A DNA stretch of 46,673 nt from an uncultured Eubacteriales bacterium (GTDB taxonomy: Bacteria; Bacillota; Clostridia; Oscillospirales; Acutalibacteraceae). Within the stretch, counting starts at the first letter, position 1; every line of letters begins with the position of its first letter. The stretch is from NCBI GenBank assembly GCA_905198155.1, contig CAJKBQ010000023.1, positions 1 through 46,673 of the forward strand, given 5' to 3'. A model generated the notes under the pieces. The model had not been told where the DNA came from. It saw only the letters and a list, made by a program, of their open reading frames with translations, and made no database searches. Positions 35,091 to 43,206 of this stretch are shown here, in pieces. The position numbers were made by a program, and so were the translations under genes.

Positions 35091-36563
35091 ATGCATTATT
35101 TGCTTGGGATTGACTTTGGCGGCGGTGCGTCCAAAGCTACCCTGCTGACCGAAGACGGCCGCGTTGCGGCGGAGCATACCGTCGAATATCCAACGCTGCA
35201 CCCGGCGGCCGACCGCTGCGAGCAAAACCCGGACGACTGGCAGCGCGCGCTGAACGAAAATATCCGCGCGCTGCTCGACCAAAGCGGCGCAGATCCGGCG
35301 GCGATTCTGGCCGTCGCGATCGACTCGGCGACGCACACGGCGGTGCTGTGCGGCGCAGATTTCCGGCCGCTGCGCCCGGCCATTCACTGGACGGACAGCC
35401 GCAGCCGCGCCCAGGTGCAGGCACTGCGCCCGCACGAGGACGAGATTGTCCGCCTGGCGTTTCACCGGCCGGACACCATCTGGACGCTGCCGCAGCTGAT
35501 TTGGGTGCGGGAAAATGAGCCGGAGGTATTCGCCAAAACGCGCTATCTTTTCTTTGAAAAAGATTACCTCCGGTACCTGCTGACCGGCGTGTACTGCACG
35601 GACTACATCGAGGCCGAAGGCAGTATGCTGTTCGACTGCCGCACATTAACATGGAGCGACGAGCTGTGCGCGCTGGCAGGGATCGACAAAGCCATCCTGC
35701 CGCCGATCGTGCGCCCGACCGACCGCATCGGCGGGCTGACCGCGCAAGCGGCCGCACAAACCGGATTGGTCGCCGGAACGCCGGTGATTTGCGGATCAAC
35801 CGACACCGTGATGGAGGTATTCGCCTCCGGCGCGGTGCAGCGCGGCGATCTGACGGTGAAGCTTGCCACGGCCGGGCGCATTTGCGTCATCACCGACCGC
35901 GCGTATCCGCACCCGGATCTGATCAACTATTCGCACATTGCGGACGGATTGTGGTACCCCGGCACCGCGACGAAATCGTGCGCGGCGTCGTACCGCTGGT
36001 TCCGCGACACGTTCGGCGGCGCATACCGCGAACTGGACGGTGGCGCGGAGCAAGTGCCCGTCGGGTGCGAGGGGCTGATGTTCCACCCGTACCTGAACGG
36101 CGAGCTGACGCCGTATGCCGACCCGCTGCTGTGCGGCAGTTTTACCGGTATCCGCGCCAATCACACCAAGGCGCACTTCGCCCGCGCGGTGATGGAGGGC
36201 GTTGCGCTGTCGCTGCTGGACTGCAAACGCGCGCTGGATCGCATCGGTATTCCGTATGGCAGCACTGCGACTGTCATCGGCGGTGGGGCAAAGGGGAAGC
36301 TGTGGCGGCAAATGACCGCGGACGCACTGGGGCTGACGCTCAATACGACCGAAAGCAGCGACTCATCGCTCGGTTCTGCCATGCTGGCGGGGATTGCAGC
36401 CGGTGTGTTTGCCGACCCGGCGGATGCAGTGCGTCGCTGCATCTGCGTAACCGGATGCACTACGCCGCAACCGGCACAGACGGCACAGTATGATGCGCTG
36501 TACGAAAAATACAAACGCATTCACGACGCGCTCGCGCCGGTGTATCACGAATTCAGCGTGTAA
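35091..36563 (+). CDS. FGGY-family carbohydrate kinase (xylulokinase-like)
   Basis: 490 residues from the ATG at 35091 behind GAAAGGGG. LLGIDFGGGASKATLL is the N-terminal phosphate-binding motif, AIHWTDSRS carries the catalytic Asp region, and GSTDTVMEVFASGAV and VIGGGAKGKLWRQMTADALG are the adenosine-binding and C-terminal FGGY signatures. It phosphorylates a ketose or polyol; xylulose-like substrates are common for this branch. It lies 99 bp after the DUF4867 gene across a gap with a small GCAAAG/CTTTGC hairpin. Confidence 0.9.
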   Translation: MHYLLGIDFGGGASKATLLTEDGRVAAEHTVEYPTLHPAADRCEQNPDDWQRALNENIRALLDQSGADPAAILAVAIDSATHTAVLCGADFRPLRPAIHWTDSRSRAQVQALRPHEDEIVRLAFHRPDTIWTLPQLIWVRENEPEVFAKTRYLFFEKDYLRYLLTGVYCTDYIEAEGSMLFDCRTLTWSDELCALAGIDKAILPPIVRPTDRIGGLTAQAAAQTGLVAGTPVICGSTDTVMEVFASGAVQRGDLTVKLATAGRICVITDRAYPHPDLINYSHIADGLWYPGTATKSCAASYRWFRDTFGGAYRELDGGAEQVPVGCEGLMFHPYLNGELTPYADPLLCGSFTGIRANHTKAHFARAVMEGVALSLLDCKRALDRIGIPYGSTATVIGGGAKGKLWRQMTADALGLTLNTTESSDSSLGSAMLAGIAAGVFADPADAVRRCICVTGCTTPQPAQTAQYDALYEKYKRIHDALAPVYHEFSV

Positions 36564-36588
36564 TACAGAAAACGAAAGGGGACTGTCC

Positions 36589-37989
36589 ATGAATATTCTG
36601 GTGCTGGTCAAAATCATTGCCGGTGAACTGAATCCGTTCGATGCGTCCGCGCTGGAATATGCGCTGCGCATGGGCGGCGACGTGACCGTGCTGTCTATGT
36701 GCCCCCCCGCGGCGGAGCGCGCGCTGTTGCCGCTGACGCGATTGGGTGCGGCGCGCGTGATTTTGCTGTCGGATCCGGTGTACGCCGGTTCCGACACGCT
36801 GGCGACGGCGCGGATTCTCTCTGCGGCGGTTCGGAAATTGCAGCCGAATCTGGTGTGCTGCGGTCGTCAGAGCATTGACGGCGACACCGCGCAGGTCGGC
36901 CCCGAAATCGCTGCACTGTGCGGAATGCCGGTGCGCACCGGCGTGATGCAGGCGCAGCCGGACGGCGAAAAAATCCGCTACGCGACGCGCACTGCGTCCG
37001 GCACGCTGCCGCTTCCGGCAGTGCTGACGTTTGAAAAAGGGCTGCCGCTGCGGTTCCCAAGCATTCGGTCACGCATCGGTACGGTGGAACGGTGGAGCAA
37101 TGCGGATTTGCACGTGGATCCCGCGCAATGCGGCTGGGCCGGATCGCCGACCCGCGTGCTGCAAACGTATGAAAATACGCAGGGACGCCGGAAATGCCAG
37201 AAGATCACATACGATCAATTGCCGGAAATCCTGCGCCGTGCGCGCACCGCATTGACCGGCGCAGAACCGCTGCTGCCGGCAGAACACCCGCTGGATCGGG
37301 TGATGGCGGTCGGCAGTGCCGTGCTGCCGCACGCCCGTGCACTCGGCCGTCAGGTGTTGGCGGTCCCGGAGTCCGACCCGGCGGCATTGGCTGCGCAGAT
37401 TCGCGCCGCGGATCCCGACGCCGTCTTGTGGGATGCCAGCGTCTGGGGACGATGCGCCGCGCCGCAAACCGCCGCACTGCTGGGCGTGGGGCTGTGTGCC
37501 GACTGCACTCGCTTGGAAACGGACGGCACTCGCCTGTATATGATCCGCCCGGCCAAAGGCGGCAACATCATGGCCAGAATCGAATCCCATTCCCGCCCGC
37601 AAATGGCGACCGTTCGCACGGCTGCCGCGCAGTCGGAATGGATGGTCAGCGCCGGGAAGGGAATCGCCGCGCAGGTGCAGGCGCTGCAAGCGCAGGTACA
37701 AACGCTCGGCGGCGACTTTGGCGCGTCCCGCGGGCTGGTGGACGACGGCGGCGCGCCGTACGAAGCGCAGGTTGGCCTGACAGGCCGCGCCGTTGCCCCC
37801 GTGATTTACGTCGCCATCGGCATTTCCGGTGCGGTGCACCATACCTGCGCCATCGAAAATGCCGGAACGGTGGTGGCCATCAATCCCGACCCGGATGCCC
37901 GCATTTTCGACTACGCTGACTACGGCATTGCGGCACCGTACGACGAAGCCGCGTTTTTTGCAGCGCTTCGCGCGGCTTTTGGCGATTGA
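36589..37989 (+). CDS. single-chain electron transfer flavoprotein, EtfB-EtfA fusion
   Basis: 466 residues from the ATG at 36589, behind AAAGGGG. Residues 1-250 match EtfB: MNILVLVKI, DASALEYALRMGGDVTVLSM, and GRQSIDGDTAQVGPEIAAL, the AMP/FAD loop common in clostridial EtfB. Residues about 255-466 match the C-terminal, FAD-binding half of EtfA: LGGDFGASRGLVDDGG, QVGLTGRAVAPVIYVAIGIS, and AINPDPDARIFDYADYGI. The two subunits are thus joined into one chain. It should take electrons from the FAD oxidase and Fe-S protein of the same operon. Whether it bifurcates electrons cannot be read from sequence. Confidence 0.85.
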   Translation: MNILVLVKIIAGELNPFDASALEYALRMGGDVTVLSMCPPAAERALLPLTRLGAARVILLSDPVYAGSDTLATARILSAAVRKLQPNLVCCGRQSIDGDTAQVGPEIAALCGMPVRTGVMQAQPDGEKIRYATRTASGTLPLPAVLTFEKGLPLRFPSIRSRIGTVERWSNADLHVDPAQCGWAGSPTRVLQTYENTQGRRKCQKITYDQLPEILRRARTALTGAEPLLPAEHPLDRVMAVGSAVLPHARALGRQVLAVPESDPAALAAQIRAADPDAVLWDASVWGRCAAPQTAALLGVGLCADCTRLETDGTRLYMIRPAKGGNIMARIESHSRPQMATVRTAAAQSEWMVSAGKGIAAQVQALQAQVQTLGGDFGASRGLVDDGGAPYEAQVGLTGRAVAPVIYVAIGISGAVHHTCAIENAGTVVAINPDPDARIFDYADYGIAAPYDEAAFFAALRAAFGD

Positions 37990-37992
37990 GTC

Positions 37993-38021
37993 TTGCATTT
38001 GCCCGGGAAATATGCTAAAAT
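37993..38021 (+). promoter_or_regulatory. internal promoter of the aldose-epimerase gene
   Basis: TTGCAT (37993-37998), 17-bp spacer and TAAAAT (38016-38021), directly after the ETF stop codon. Confidence 0.6.
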
Positions 38022-38064
38022 AAAACCGATCGGGCGATTGCCCGGAGGAAAGGAAGCAATTCAT

Positions 38065-38946
38065 ATGATTTATACCATTGAAAACGACGCCATCCGCGTA
38101 CAGGTGTCGAGCGTTGGCGCGGAGTTGATGTCACTGCAAACCAAGCCGGACGGCCACGAATATTTGTGGCAAGGGGATGCGACCTATTGGGCTAGCCGGG
38201 CCTCCAATCTGTTCCCGATTTGCGGTCGTTTGACCGACGGGAAATACACATATCGCGGCAAAACGTACGAAATGCTGCTGCACGGGTTTGCCCGCCACGC
38301 GGAAATGACCGTTGCGTCGCAGCAGTCGGACGCGATCGCGTTCCGCCTGACGGATTCGACTGGCTCGCTGCAAAAATACCCGTTCCACTTTGAGCTGACC
38401 ATTTCGTACCAATTGGAAGGGCAGACCGTGCGCCAGACATTCACGGTGCGCAACACCGGCGACGAAGTGCTGCCGTTCGCGGTCGGCGGCCATCCGGGAT
38501 TCAACGTTCCGATGGAAGACGGCACGCAGTTTGAAGATTATTATGTCGAATTCGACTGCGTCAAACCGGCCAAATCGCTGGTGATGAGCGAAACGTGCTA
38601 CGACACCGGCGACCGCGTGCCGTTCACGCTGGAAAACGGCAAAGTGCTGCATCTGAACCATCATCTGTTCGACCATGACGCGATTTTCCTCACGGATATG
38701 TGCAAGGGCGTTACATTGAAGTCCGACAAGACCTCGCGCAGCGTGCATCTGTCGTACCCGGACATGAACTTCCTGGGATTCTGGCACAAGCCGAACACCG
38801 AAGCGCCATATGTTTGCATCGAGCCGTGGTATAGCGTGCCTGCGCTGGACGGCATCGTGGACGACATGGAAACGAAGCGGATGATGATCCATCTGGCACC
38901 GAATGCACCGGCGTACACCAATACCATCGAAATCACCATTCATTAA
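38065..38946 (+). CDS. aldose 1-epimerase (galactose mutarotase-like) protein
   Basis: 293 residues from the ATG at 38065, behind GGAGG. The beta-sandwich pattern with RASNLFPICGRL, LHGFARHAEM and AVGGHPGFNVP shows the two catalytic histidines expected of mutarotases, and a Glu in the C-terminal CIEPWYSVP is the probable base. It interconverts sugar anomers so that the isomerase or kinases upstream can use them. It follows the operon but has its own promoter and a terminator; the prophage sits directly behind it. Confidence 0.85.
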   Translation: MIYTIENDAIRVQVSSVGAELMSLQTKPDGHEYLWQGDATYWASRASNLFPICGRLTDGKYTYRGKTYEMLLHGFARHAEMTVASQQSDAIAFRLTDSTGSLQKYPFHFELTISYQLEGQTVRQTFTVRNTGDEVLPFAVGGHPGFNVPMEDGTQFEDYYVEFDCVKPAKSLVMSETCYDTGDRVPFTLENGKVLHLNHHLFDHDAIFLTDMCKGVTLKSDKTSRSVHLSYPDMNFLGFWHKPNTEAPYVCIEPWYSVPALDGIVDDMETKRMMIHLAPNAPAYTNTIEITIH

Positions 38947-38954
38947 ACGCGAAA

Positions 38955-38995
38955 TCCCGGGGAAGGATGCAAATCCGACCCCGGGAAGCTTTTTT
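38955..38995 (+). terminator. intrinsic terminator of the epimerase gene
   Basis: TCCCGGGG/CCCCGGGA (38955-38962 with 38979-38986) followed by AGC and six T (38990-38995). It ends where the phage-site palindrome starts. Confidence 0.85.
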
Positions 38996-39011
38996 GAGTT
39001 TAGATTATACA

Positions 39012-39028
39012 AAATTTTGATTTTGTAT
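39012..39028 (+). repeat. attL core (17-bp direct repeat)
   Basis: Sequence AAATTTTGATTTTGTAT, identical to 43912-43928. The bases to its left (38991-39011) are host; the bases to its right are phage. The stop codon of the first phage gene overlaps its last base. Confidence 0.85.
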
Positions 39029-39252
39029 TATTCTTTCGGAAAGTTCATACTCAGCACGGTAAACACGCCGGACATGATCTCTTCGGTGACCATCTTCCGG
39101 GCCAAAGCGCAAGCATAATCCGAGTAATCCGAAGGGCCAACCGGGAAGTTATGACTGCGCAGCCGATCGGAAATCTGGGACAGTTCCGAATCCTCATCAT
39201 GCAGCTTCCGGAACAGATACTGATAAACCATACACTTCAACTGATCATCCAT
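39028..39252 (-). CDS. small phage protein downstream of Rep
   Basis: 74 residues from the ATG at 39252 behind GGAGG, overlapping the end of the rep gene by eight bases, so translation is coupled. Soluble and helical, mixed charge, no membrane segment. The stop codon lies at the phage end of the attL core, and the same TAA is kept in the circular phage. Function unknown; a replication or copy-control accessory is a reasonable guess given its position after Rep. Confidence 0.75.
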   Translation of the reverse strand: MDDQLKCMVYQYLFRKLHDEDSELSQISDRLRSHNFPVGPSDYSDYACALARKMVTEEIMSGVFTVLSMNFPKE

Positions 39253-39967
39253 CTTGCATATCCTCCAATTTGAATGTGAGATACTTGTAACCGAAAACAT
39301 TCCGATGCTCCAGAACGCCAATCTGATCATAGTCAATGATATCATACTGCACCGGAACGGAACGTGAAAGACCACGCGACGAAAAATAGAATTTGCCGAA
39401 AATCTTGCTGAGGTCTTTTGTGATGTATTTGGTCATATACCTGGCCACGGCCTGGCTGTCACCGTAAAGCGGAATCGCGGTACTGAATCCATATTTCCAT
39501 TGCGGCATGTTGTAGATCGTGTGGCCGGCGGTGTCCGTCCTGCCGCTGGGAACCATGCGAAGATCGCCGGAGATCAGGCCGTGAAAGTGAATTGCCTTGT
39601 CTTTGTGGTACTCAGGTACCACGATATATTTCAAATTATAACGCTGTTGCATATTATTCAAAAACTTTGAAATTTTAGGCCGTACCTCAGCCGGACTATA
39701 CCGATCGACCAATTCAGGATTCAAAGTCCAAGTAATAAAATAGTCAAACGAGTTCAAAGCACAGATATCAAAGATTTTCTCGCGAACCCGTTTCAAGTTG
39801 TCTTTACGAACTTCCTGCATTGCGTAAGTATCCGGACGCGCGGACGATGAATAATCCGGTTCATCATCCGCGCTAAGTGGTCGCCGGAAGATTGGCGCAT
39901 CCACGGCGACCTGCTGCACCTGCCCATCGGGATAGAACTTGCGCTTGCAATTGTACGTCATAGCCAT
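39245..39967 (-). CDS. HUH rolling-circle replication initiator (Rep)
   Basis: 240 residues, start behind GGAGGG. The three HUH motifs are visible in order: FDYFITWTLNP (motif I, 74-84), AIHFHG with metal-binding His127 and His129, and ARYMTKYITKD with Tyr177 and Tyr181 (Y-x3-Y, candidate nucleophiles). This matches phage Rep/pII proteins that nick the replicative form to start rolling-circle synthesis. The nick site should be in the hairpin cluster at 43,569-43,780. Likely acts with host SSB and polymerase. Confidence 0.92.
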   Translation of the reverse strand: MAMTYNCKRKFYPDGQVQQVAVDAPIFRRPLSADDEPDYSSSARPDTYAMQEVRKDNLKRVREKIFDICALNSFDYFITWTLNPELVDRYSPAEVRPKISKFLNNMQQRYNLKYIVVPEYHKDKAIHFHGLISGDLRMVPSGRTDTAGHTIYNMPQWKYGFSTAIPLYGDSQAVARYMTKYITKDLSKIFGKFYFSSRGLSRSVPVQYDIIDYDQIGVLEHRNVFGYKYLTFKLEDMQDG

Positions 39968-40015
39968 TGAAATTCCCTCCGATTTGGGAAAAGTGAGTTA
40001 AATTTTAGGCTATAA

Positions 40016-40660
40016 TCAAGTAGGGAACTCCCCCTCCACGCCGTCGGCTTCGCCGGACGGCGGGTCGGGGTCGTTCCATTTCCGGAACGGGTACTCAGGC
40101 AGCCAAGGACGTTCAAAAGAATCAAAGAACTTATACCAACGCGGACGAAAACACCATTTCCGCGGATGGCTGAAAATAATCTCGAAAAGATTGGAAAACC
40201 GATATCCTTGCACAATCTCTTTCGTCTGCTCGTTAATGTCCAAAACACGCCAAATGCGACGCGCGCAGCTGAACGGTCCAAGCTTCCGAACGAAATAAAG
40301 ATTATGCGTCAGATCCCGGATTTTTTTATCAACACCATCATACTGCTGCGTAAAGTAGACGATCTGGCAGTTGTAATGACGATGGAGCAAGAAAAAAGAT
40401 TTATGCCATTCATCGAACTGCTTGAAATTCCGGCTGTCTGCATCCAACGTGATTTCGTCGAGCAGAATATAAGCGTCTGAAATGTCGTAATGGCCTAAAT
40501 CCTGATATTCGATCAGTTCGCAGCCCTCACAGTAAAAGTTCGTCAGAACGTGCTTGTAGGGGCTTTTTCCGCGCCGAATACGGCGCAGCTCCTTCTGTGC
40601 CAAGGCAGTGAGAAAAGTGCTCTTTCCGGAGCCAGGAAGGCCGAAATAACCTGTAATCAT
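40016..40660 (-). CDS. Zot/pI-family phage assembly ATPase
   Basis: 214 residues from the ATG at 40660, behind GGAGG, overlapping the previous gene by four bases (ATGA). Walker A GLPGSGKST at 7-15 and Walker B YILLDEIT at 64-71 followed by DADSR are intact, the diagnostic features of Zot/pI proteins that drive extrusion of filamentous phage. The C-terminal ~90 residues are soluble and Pro/Trp-rich; I see no convincing transmembrane segment or periplasmic domain, unlike most Zot proteins, so membrane attachment may come through a partner. Confidence 0.92.
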   Translation of the reverse strand: MITGYFGLPGSGKSTFLTALAQKELRRIRRGKSPYKHVLTNFYCEGCELIEYQDLGHYDISDAYILLDEITLDADSRNFKQFDEWHKSFFLLHRHYNCQIVYFTQQYDGVDKKIRDLTHNLYFVRKLGPFSCARRIWRVLDINEQTKEIVQGYRFSNLFEIIFSHPRKWCFRPRWYKFFDSFERPWLPEYPFRKWNDPDPPSGEADGVEGEFPT

Positions 40661-40794
40661 GATTCTATACCTCCCCGACCGAAAAACGCCAAAACGAGCA
40701 GCACAGAGCCAGAGACGCACGCTGCACCGACGATGTATTGAAACAGTGAATTAGACATCAACGCAGAAAAGACGCTTGCAAAAGCCTCAAACAT
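40657..40794 (-). CDS. very small phage membrane protein
   Basis: 45 residues from the ATG at 40794 behind AAGGAGG; upstream in-frame starts lack a ribosome site. One hydrophobic span (about 18-39) ends in a short basic/Gly tail. Stop overlaps the start of the Zot ATPase by four bases. Candidate minor capsid or membrane partner of the ATPase; it could supply the membrane anchor the ATPase lacks. Confidence 0.75.
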   Translation of the reverse strand: MFEAFASVFSALMSNSLFQYIVGAACVSGSVLLVLAFFGRGGIES

Positions 40795-40868
40795 GAAAAG
40801 CCCTCCTTGTGTAAAATATGAGCAGAAAAAAATCGGGGGAAAAATTCCCCCGACGAAAGCCAAAGGGA

Positions 40869-41015
40869 TTACAGAATCCGTTTGACCAGACCAATGGCGC
40901 CGCCAACGACGAAGAACCCGACAGAGATCAGGAACAACGGCGTAGTGAGCAGCGTAGACGCCATCGACGTAAACTGCGACGTAATGAACGTCACAACCGT
41001 ACCGAGCGTATCCAA
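40869..41015 (-). CDS. coat-like protein B (second copy of tandem paralogues)
   Basis: 48 residues with a TTG start at 41015, eight bases after GGAGG. The C-terminal ~40 residues (TPLFLISVGFFVVGGAIGLVKRIL region) closely match those of the 62-residue neighbour upstream, with the same amphipathic N-terminus, central Met-Ala-Ser/Gly turn, hydrophobic span and KRIL end. The shared layout of amphipathic helix, membrane helix and basic tail is that of filamentous major coat proteins. There is no signal peptide. Confidence 0.8.
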   Translation of the reverse strand: MDTLGTVVTFITSQFTSMASTLLTTPLFLISVGFFVVGGAIGLVKRIL

Positions 41016-41029
41016 AGCGAAAACCTCCT

Positions 41030-41218
41030 TTACAGAATACGTTTGACCAGACCGATCGAACCGCCGATCACGAAGAAGCCAAGCCCGATCAGGAACAGCG
41101 GCGTAGAGAGCAGCGTACCCGCCATGCCGGTAAATTTACCGAGCAGGAAAGTAACAACCTCTGTCAACGATTCCAAACCGGTGGTAGCTGCACCATCGGC
41201 GAGAACCTGAATGCCCAT
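41030..41218 (-). CDS. coat-like protein A (first copy of tandem paralogues)
   Basis: 62 residues, start behind GGAGG. N-terminal 14 residues are unique; from there it aligns end to end with coat-like protein B, including STPLFLIGLGFFVIGG and the KRIL terminus. Membrane span about 40-58. It is a strong candidate major capsid (pVIII-like) protein; its neighbour could be a minor isoform. The two genes are 14 bp apart. Confidence 0.82.
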   Translation of the reverse strand: MGIQVLADGAATTGLESLTEVVTFLLGKFTGMAGTLLSTPLFLIGLGFFVIGGSIGLVKRIL

Positions 41219-41230
41219 GAGAACACCTCC

Positions 41231-41377
41231 TTACTTGCGAAAGATTGCGGAGAAAATGCCAAAGAAAACGGATATGATAATGCATGCAAATGCAATTACC
41301 AGCACATAGGCGGCCAAATATTCGAGGAAAGCGAAATCCGTATTGGCCGGAATCAGTGTTTCGAGCCAGCTCAGCAT
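41231..41377 (-). CDS. very small phage membrane protein
   Basis: 48 residues from the ATG at 41377, behind GAGGTGG. A single long hydrophobic stretch (about 16-43) ends with FRK, the basic cytoplasmic end. Likely a minor coat protein of pVII/pIX type or an assembly factor. Its start overlaps the end of the upstream gene by seven bases. Confidence 0.75.
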   Translation of the reverse strand: MLSWLETLIPANTDFAFLEYLAAYVLVIAFACIIISVFFGIFSAIFRK

Positions 41378-41562
41378 AACGTTAACCACCTCGCACGAAT
41401 AAACTTAAAAGCAACAAACAGCATCCCAAAGAAACACAAAGCGCCAAGGATGCGTTCAGCAGAAACCGAAATCTGCGCGAGGTTCGATAGGCAATTCTCA
41501 ACCGCAGACCAATTAGCCTGCAAAAATTCAAGAATTTTCTGATTGTAATAGCTGTCATACAT
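41371..41562 (-). CDS. small phage membrane protein
   Basis: 63 residues from the ATG at 41562 behind AAAAGGAG; an in-frame ATG further upstream would overlap the previous gene heavily. Polar N-terminal half (to about 35), then one membrane span with a basic KFIRARW tail. Minor virion or assembly protein by position; no recognised family. Confidence 0.75.
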   Translation of the reverse strand: MYDSYYNQKILEFLQANWSAVENCLSNLAQISVSAERILGALCFFGMLFVAFKFIRARWLTLC

Positions 41563-41566
41563 GAAA

Positions 41567-41782
41567 TTACTCCTTTTTACGGGAAGCGCGAATAGATTCA
41601 CGCTGAGACTGAACATAAGGCGAACCGACTGTATTGATAACGCGGGCGATCACAGCCGACATAACCAAAAAACCGACAATCCAATAGAAAAGCGGAACAC
41701 CCATAAAAGAAATCCTTTTCAGTACGGTAATAACCGATGAAAAAATATCGAAAACCATATCCAAAAAATCGGAATCACTCAA
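41567..41782 (-). CDS. small phage membrane protein, TTG start
   Basis: 71 residues starting at TTG 41782, whose TTGA overlaps the stop of the upstream gene; AAGGGGG lies eight bases ahead. One membrane span at about 28-48 and a strongly basic, Gln/Ser/Arg-rich C-terminus (ESIRASRKKE end). Function unknown; could contact packaged DNA through its basic tail. Confidence 0.75.
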   Translation of the reverse strand: MSDSDFLDMVFDIFSSVITVLKRISFMGVPLFYWIVGFLVMSAVIARVINTVGSPYVQSQRESIRASRKKE

Positions 41783-42012
41783 TTTGTGCGCCCCCTTCCA
41801 ACGATGATGAAAACAACCGAAACGACAATCGACAGAGTAGCGAATACCATGACTTCGGACGGCAGATAAGCAATAGACGCATAAAGCATGGTAATGCAGC
41901 GCGGCAGCATCTCCATAAAATTAACCAGAGACTTCACAAGCCGCACGATGAAGTCAACGCAGACGGTGAAAAAATCCTGAATCTGCTGAATCGCATCAAT
42001 GATCTTCTGCAT
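41779..42012 (-). CDS. phage membrane protein, pVI-position
   Basis: 77 residues, start just after the pIII-like stop (TAATG junction) with GGGAGG upstream. N-terminal half is an amphipathic helix with many hydrophobics (FFTVCVDFIVRLV), C-terminal span at about 52-72 with a GRGRTN end. In filamentous phages the gene after the adhesin encodes pVI; this protein has matching size and location, though sequence similarity is not demonstrable by eye. Confidence 0.75.
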   Translation of the reverse strand: MQKIIDAIQQIQDFFTVCVDFIVRLVKSLVNFMEMLPRCITMLYASIAYLPSEVMVFATLSIVVSVVFIIVGRGRTN

Positions 42013-42908
42013 TAGCTGGTACGCCTCCCTACAACATACATCGCAAGAGCAAAGACCAACAAGAACGTCAAAACAATGGTCAAATCCAGCGTATCAATAA
42101 CACGTGTAAACAGCGTATTGATTGCCGAAAAGGAAGCCAGAATAGAATCGTTGAGTTCGACATCCATTACCGCATCAATACGGGATGCAACGCCATCTAA
42201 ACCGCCTTCACCAAGGGCATCATCAATTGCACCCTCGGCACCGGCCATACCGGAAGCCGTACCGGACAAAGGAGAATCATCTACACCGGACGTACCAGAA
42301 AGACCCTCACCGGAAAGGATATTAGACGCAGCCGAATCGATCTTACCACCAATGATGCTGCTCTGGTGTTCCCCATCGGATTCCGAAGTGATGGTAAAAA
42401 TCTTCCCCAGCTGCCCATAAGATTCTGAAGAATCATTTCCAATGCCATCAAGTTCAATATAAATGCCATCAGACTGAAACGACGTATCACAGAAAAAAGT
42501 ATATGTAGACGGCAAAGCACGAACATCAGCCGATGAGGAAGTACCAGAAACTATACCAGTCCAAGTAGAACTTACATCGCCCATAGAAACCGAAAAAAGA
42601 TAAGAAACAGATGGCGTAACAACACCGGGAATAAATTCAAAATCCAAATTAACCGTATACCAACGGCCAGATTGAAATTGAAACGGAGATGAAAAATACA
42701 TCAAATTTTGCGCACCCGGACGAAATGCCCATTTACCATCATTCGTCCACATATACGATTCCGGATAAGATGCATCACCTGGCGCTTTCGTGATTTGTCC
42801 AGAAAAAGTAATTTCATACTGCGTAGAAGCAAAAGCGGAGGTGCAGCAAAAGACGATCAGCACCGCCACCAAACAAACCGCCAGCAGCAGAGAAACCGCA
42901 CGCTTCAT
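42012..42908 (-). CDS. pIII-like adsorption protein
   Basis: 298 residues, start behind GGAGGTG. Residues 1-27 are a Sec signal peptide ending in AFA, so the body is exported. The middle (28-260) is Ser, Gly and Asp-rich, beta-prone and probably the receptor-binding head followed by a flexible acidic linker. Residues 275-293 are a C-terminal transmembrane anchor ending in GRRTS. This is the domain plan of the filamentous-phage tip protein. Receptor on the Gram-positive surface unknown. Confidence 0.88.
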   Translation of the reverse strand: MKRAVSLLLAVCLVAVLIVFCCTSAFASTQYEITFSGQITKAPGDASYPESYMWTNDGKWAFRPGAQNLMYFSSPFQFQSGRWYTVNLDFEFIPGVVTPSVSYLFSVSMGDVSSTWTGIVSGTSSSADVRALPSTYTFFCDTSFQSDGIYIELDGIGNDSSESYGQLGKIFTITSESDGEHQSSIIGGKIDSAASNILSGEGLSGTSGVDDSPLSGTASGMAGAEGAIDDALGEGGLDGVASRIDAVMDVELNDSILASFSAINTLFTRVIDTLDLTIVLTFLLVFALAMYVVGRRTS

Positions 42909-42933
42909 AAACTACACCTCCATCATGTATGAA

Positions 42934-43161
42934 TCAGAACACCGGATTGTAGACCACAGACAGACCATACTCCCCGTTGTAGATGTTGACCGGAACATCC
43001 GTCATCATCTCACCTTTGACAAAGGACGCATCCACCTTTGCGACCTTCACCACTTCATGGCCAACGTACATATCCGCAACCGGCGTCGGCTGCGCGCCCG
43101 GCGTTTTCGATTGCCGATTGTAGACATCCAAGACCATTCCACTAATTTTTGCACTCAACAT
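42934..43161 (-). CDS. candidate ssDNA-binding protein (pV-like)
   Basis: 75 residues, start behind AGAGGTAA. Beta-rich with alternating hydrophobics (KISGMVLDVYN, VGHEVVKVAKVDASF, VPVNIYNGEYGLSV) and no membrane segment, resembling a small OB-fold. It is the first gene of the structural operon, the place of pV in several inoviruses. The assignment is inferred from size and context; no signature motif exists for this family. Confidence 0.55.
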   Translation of the reverse strand: MLSAKISGMVLDVYNRQSKTPGAQPTPVADMYVGHEVVKVAKVDASFVKGEMMTDVPVNIYNGEYGLSVVYNPVF

Positions 43162-43206
43162 AGCTTTACCTCTTTCTCCCCGTCTCTTCGGGGATTTGTA
43201 TTTTCA

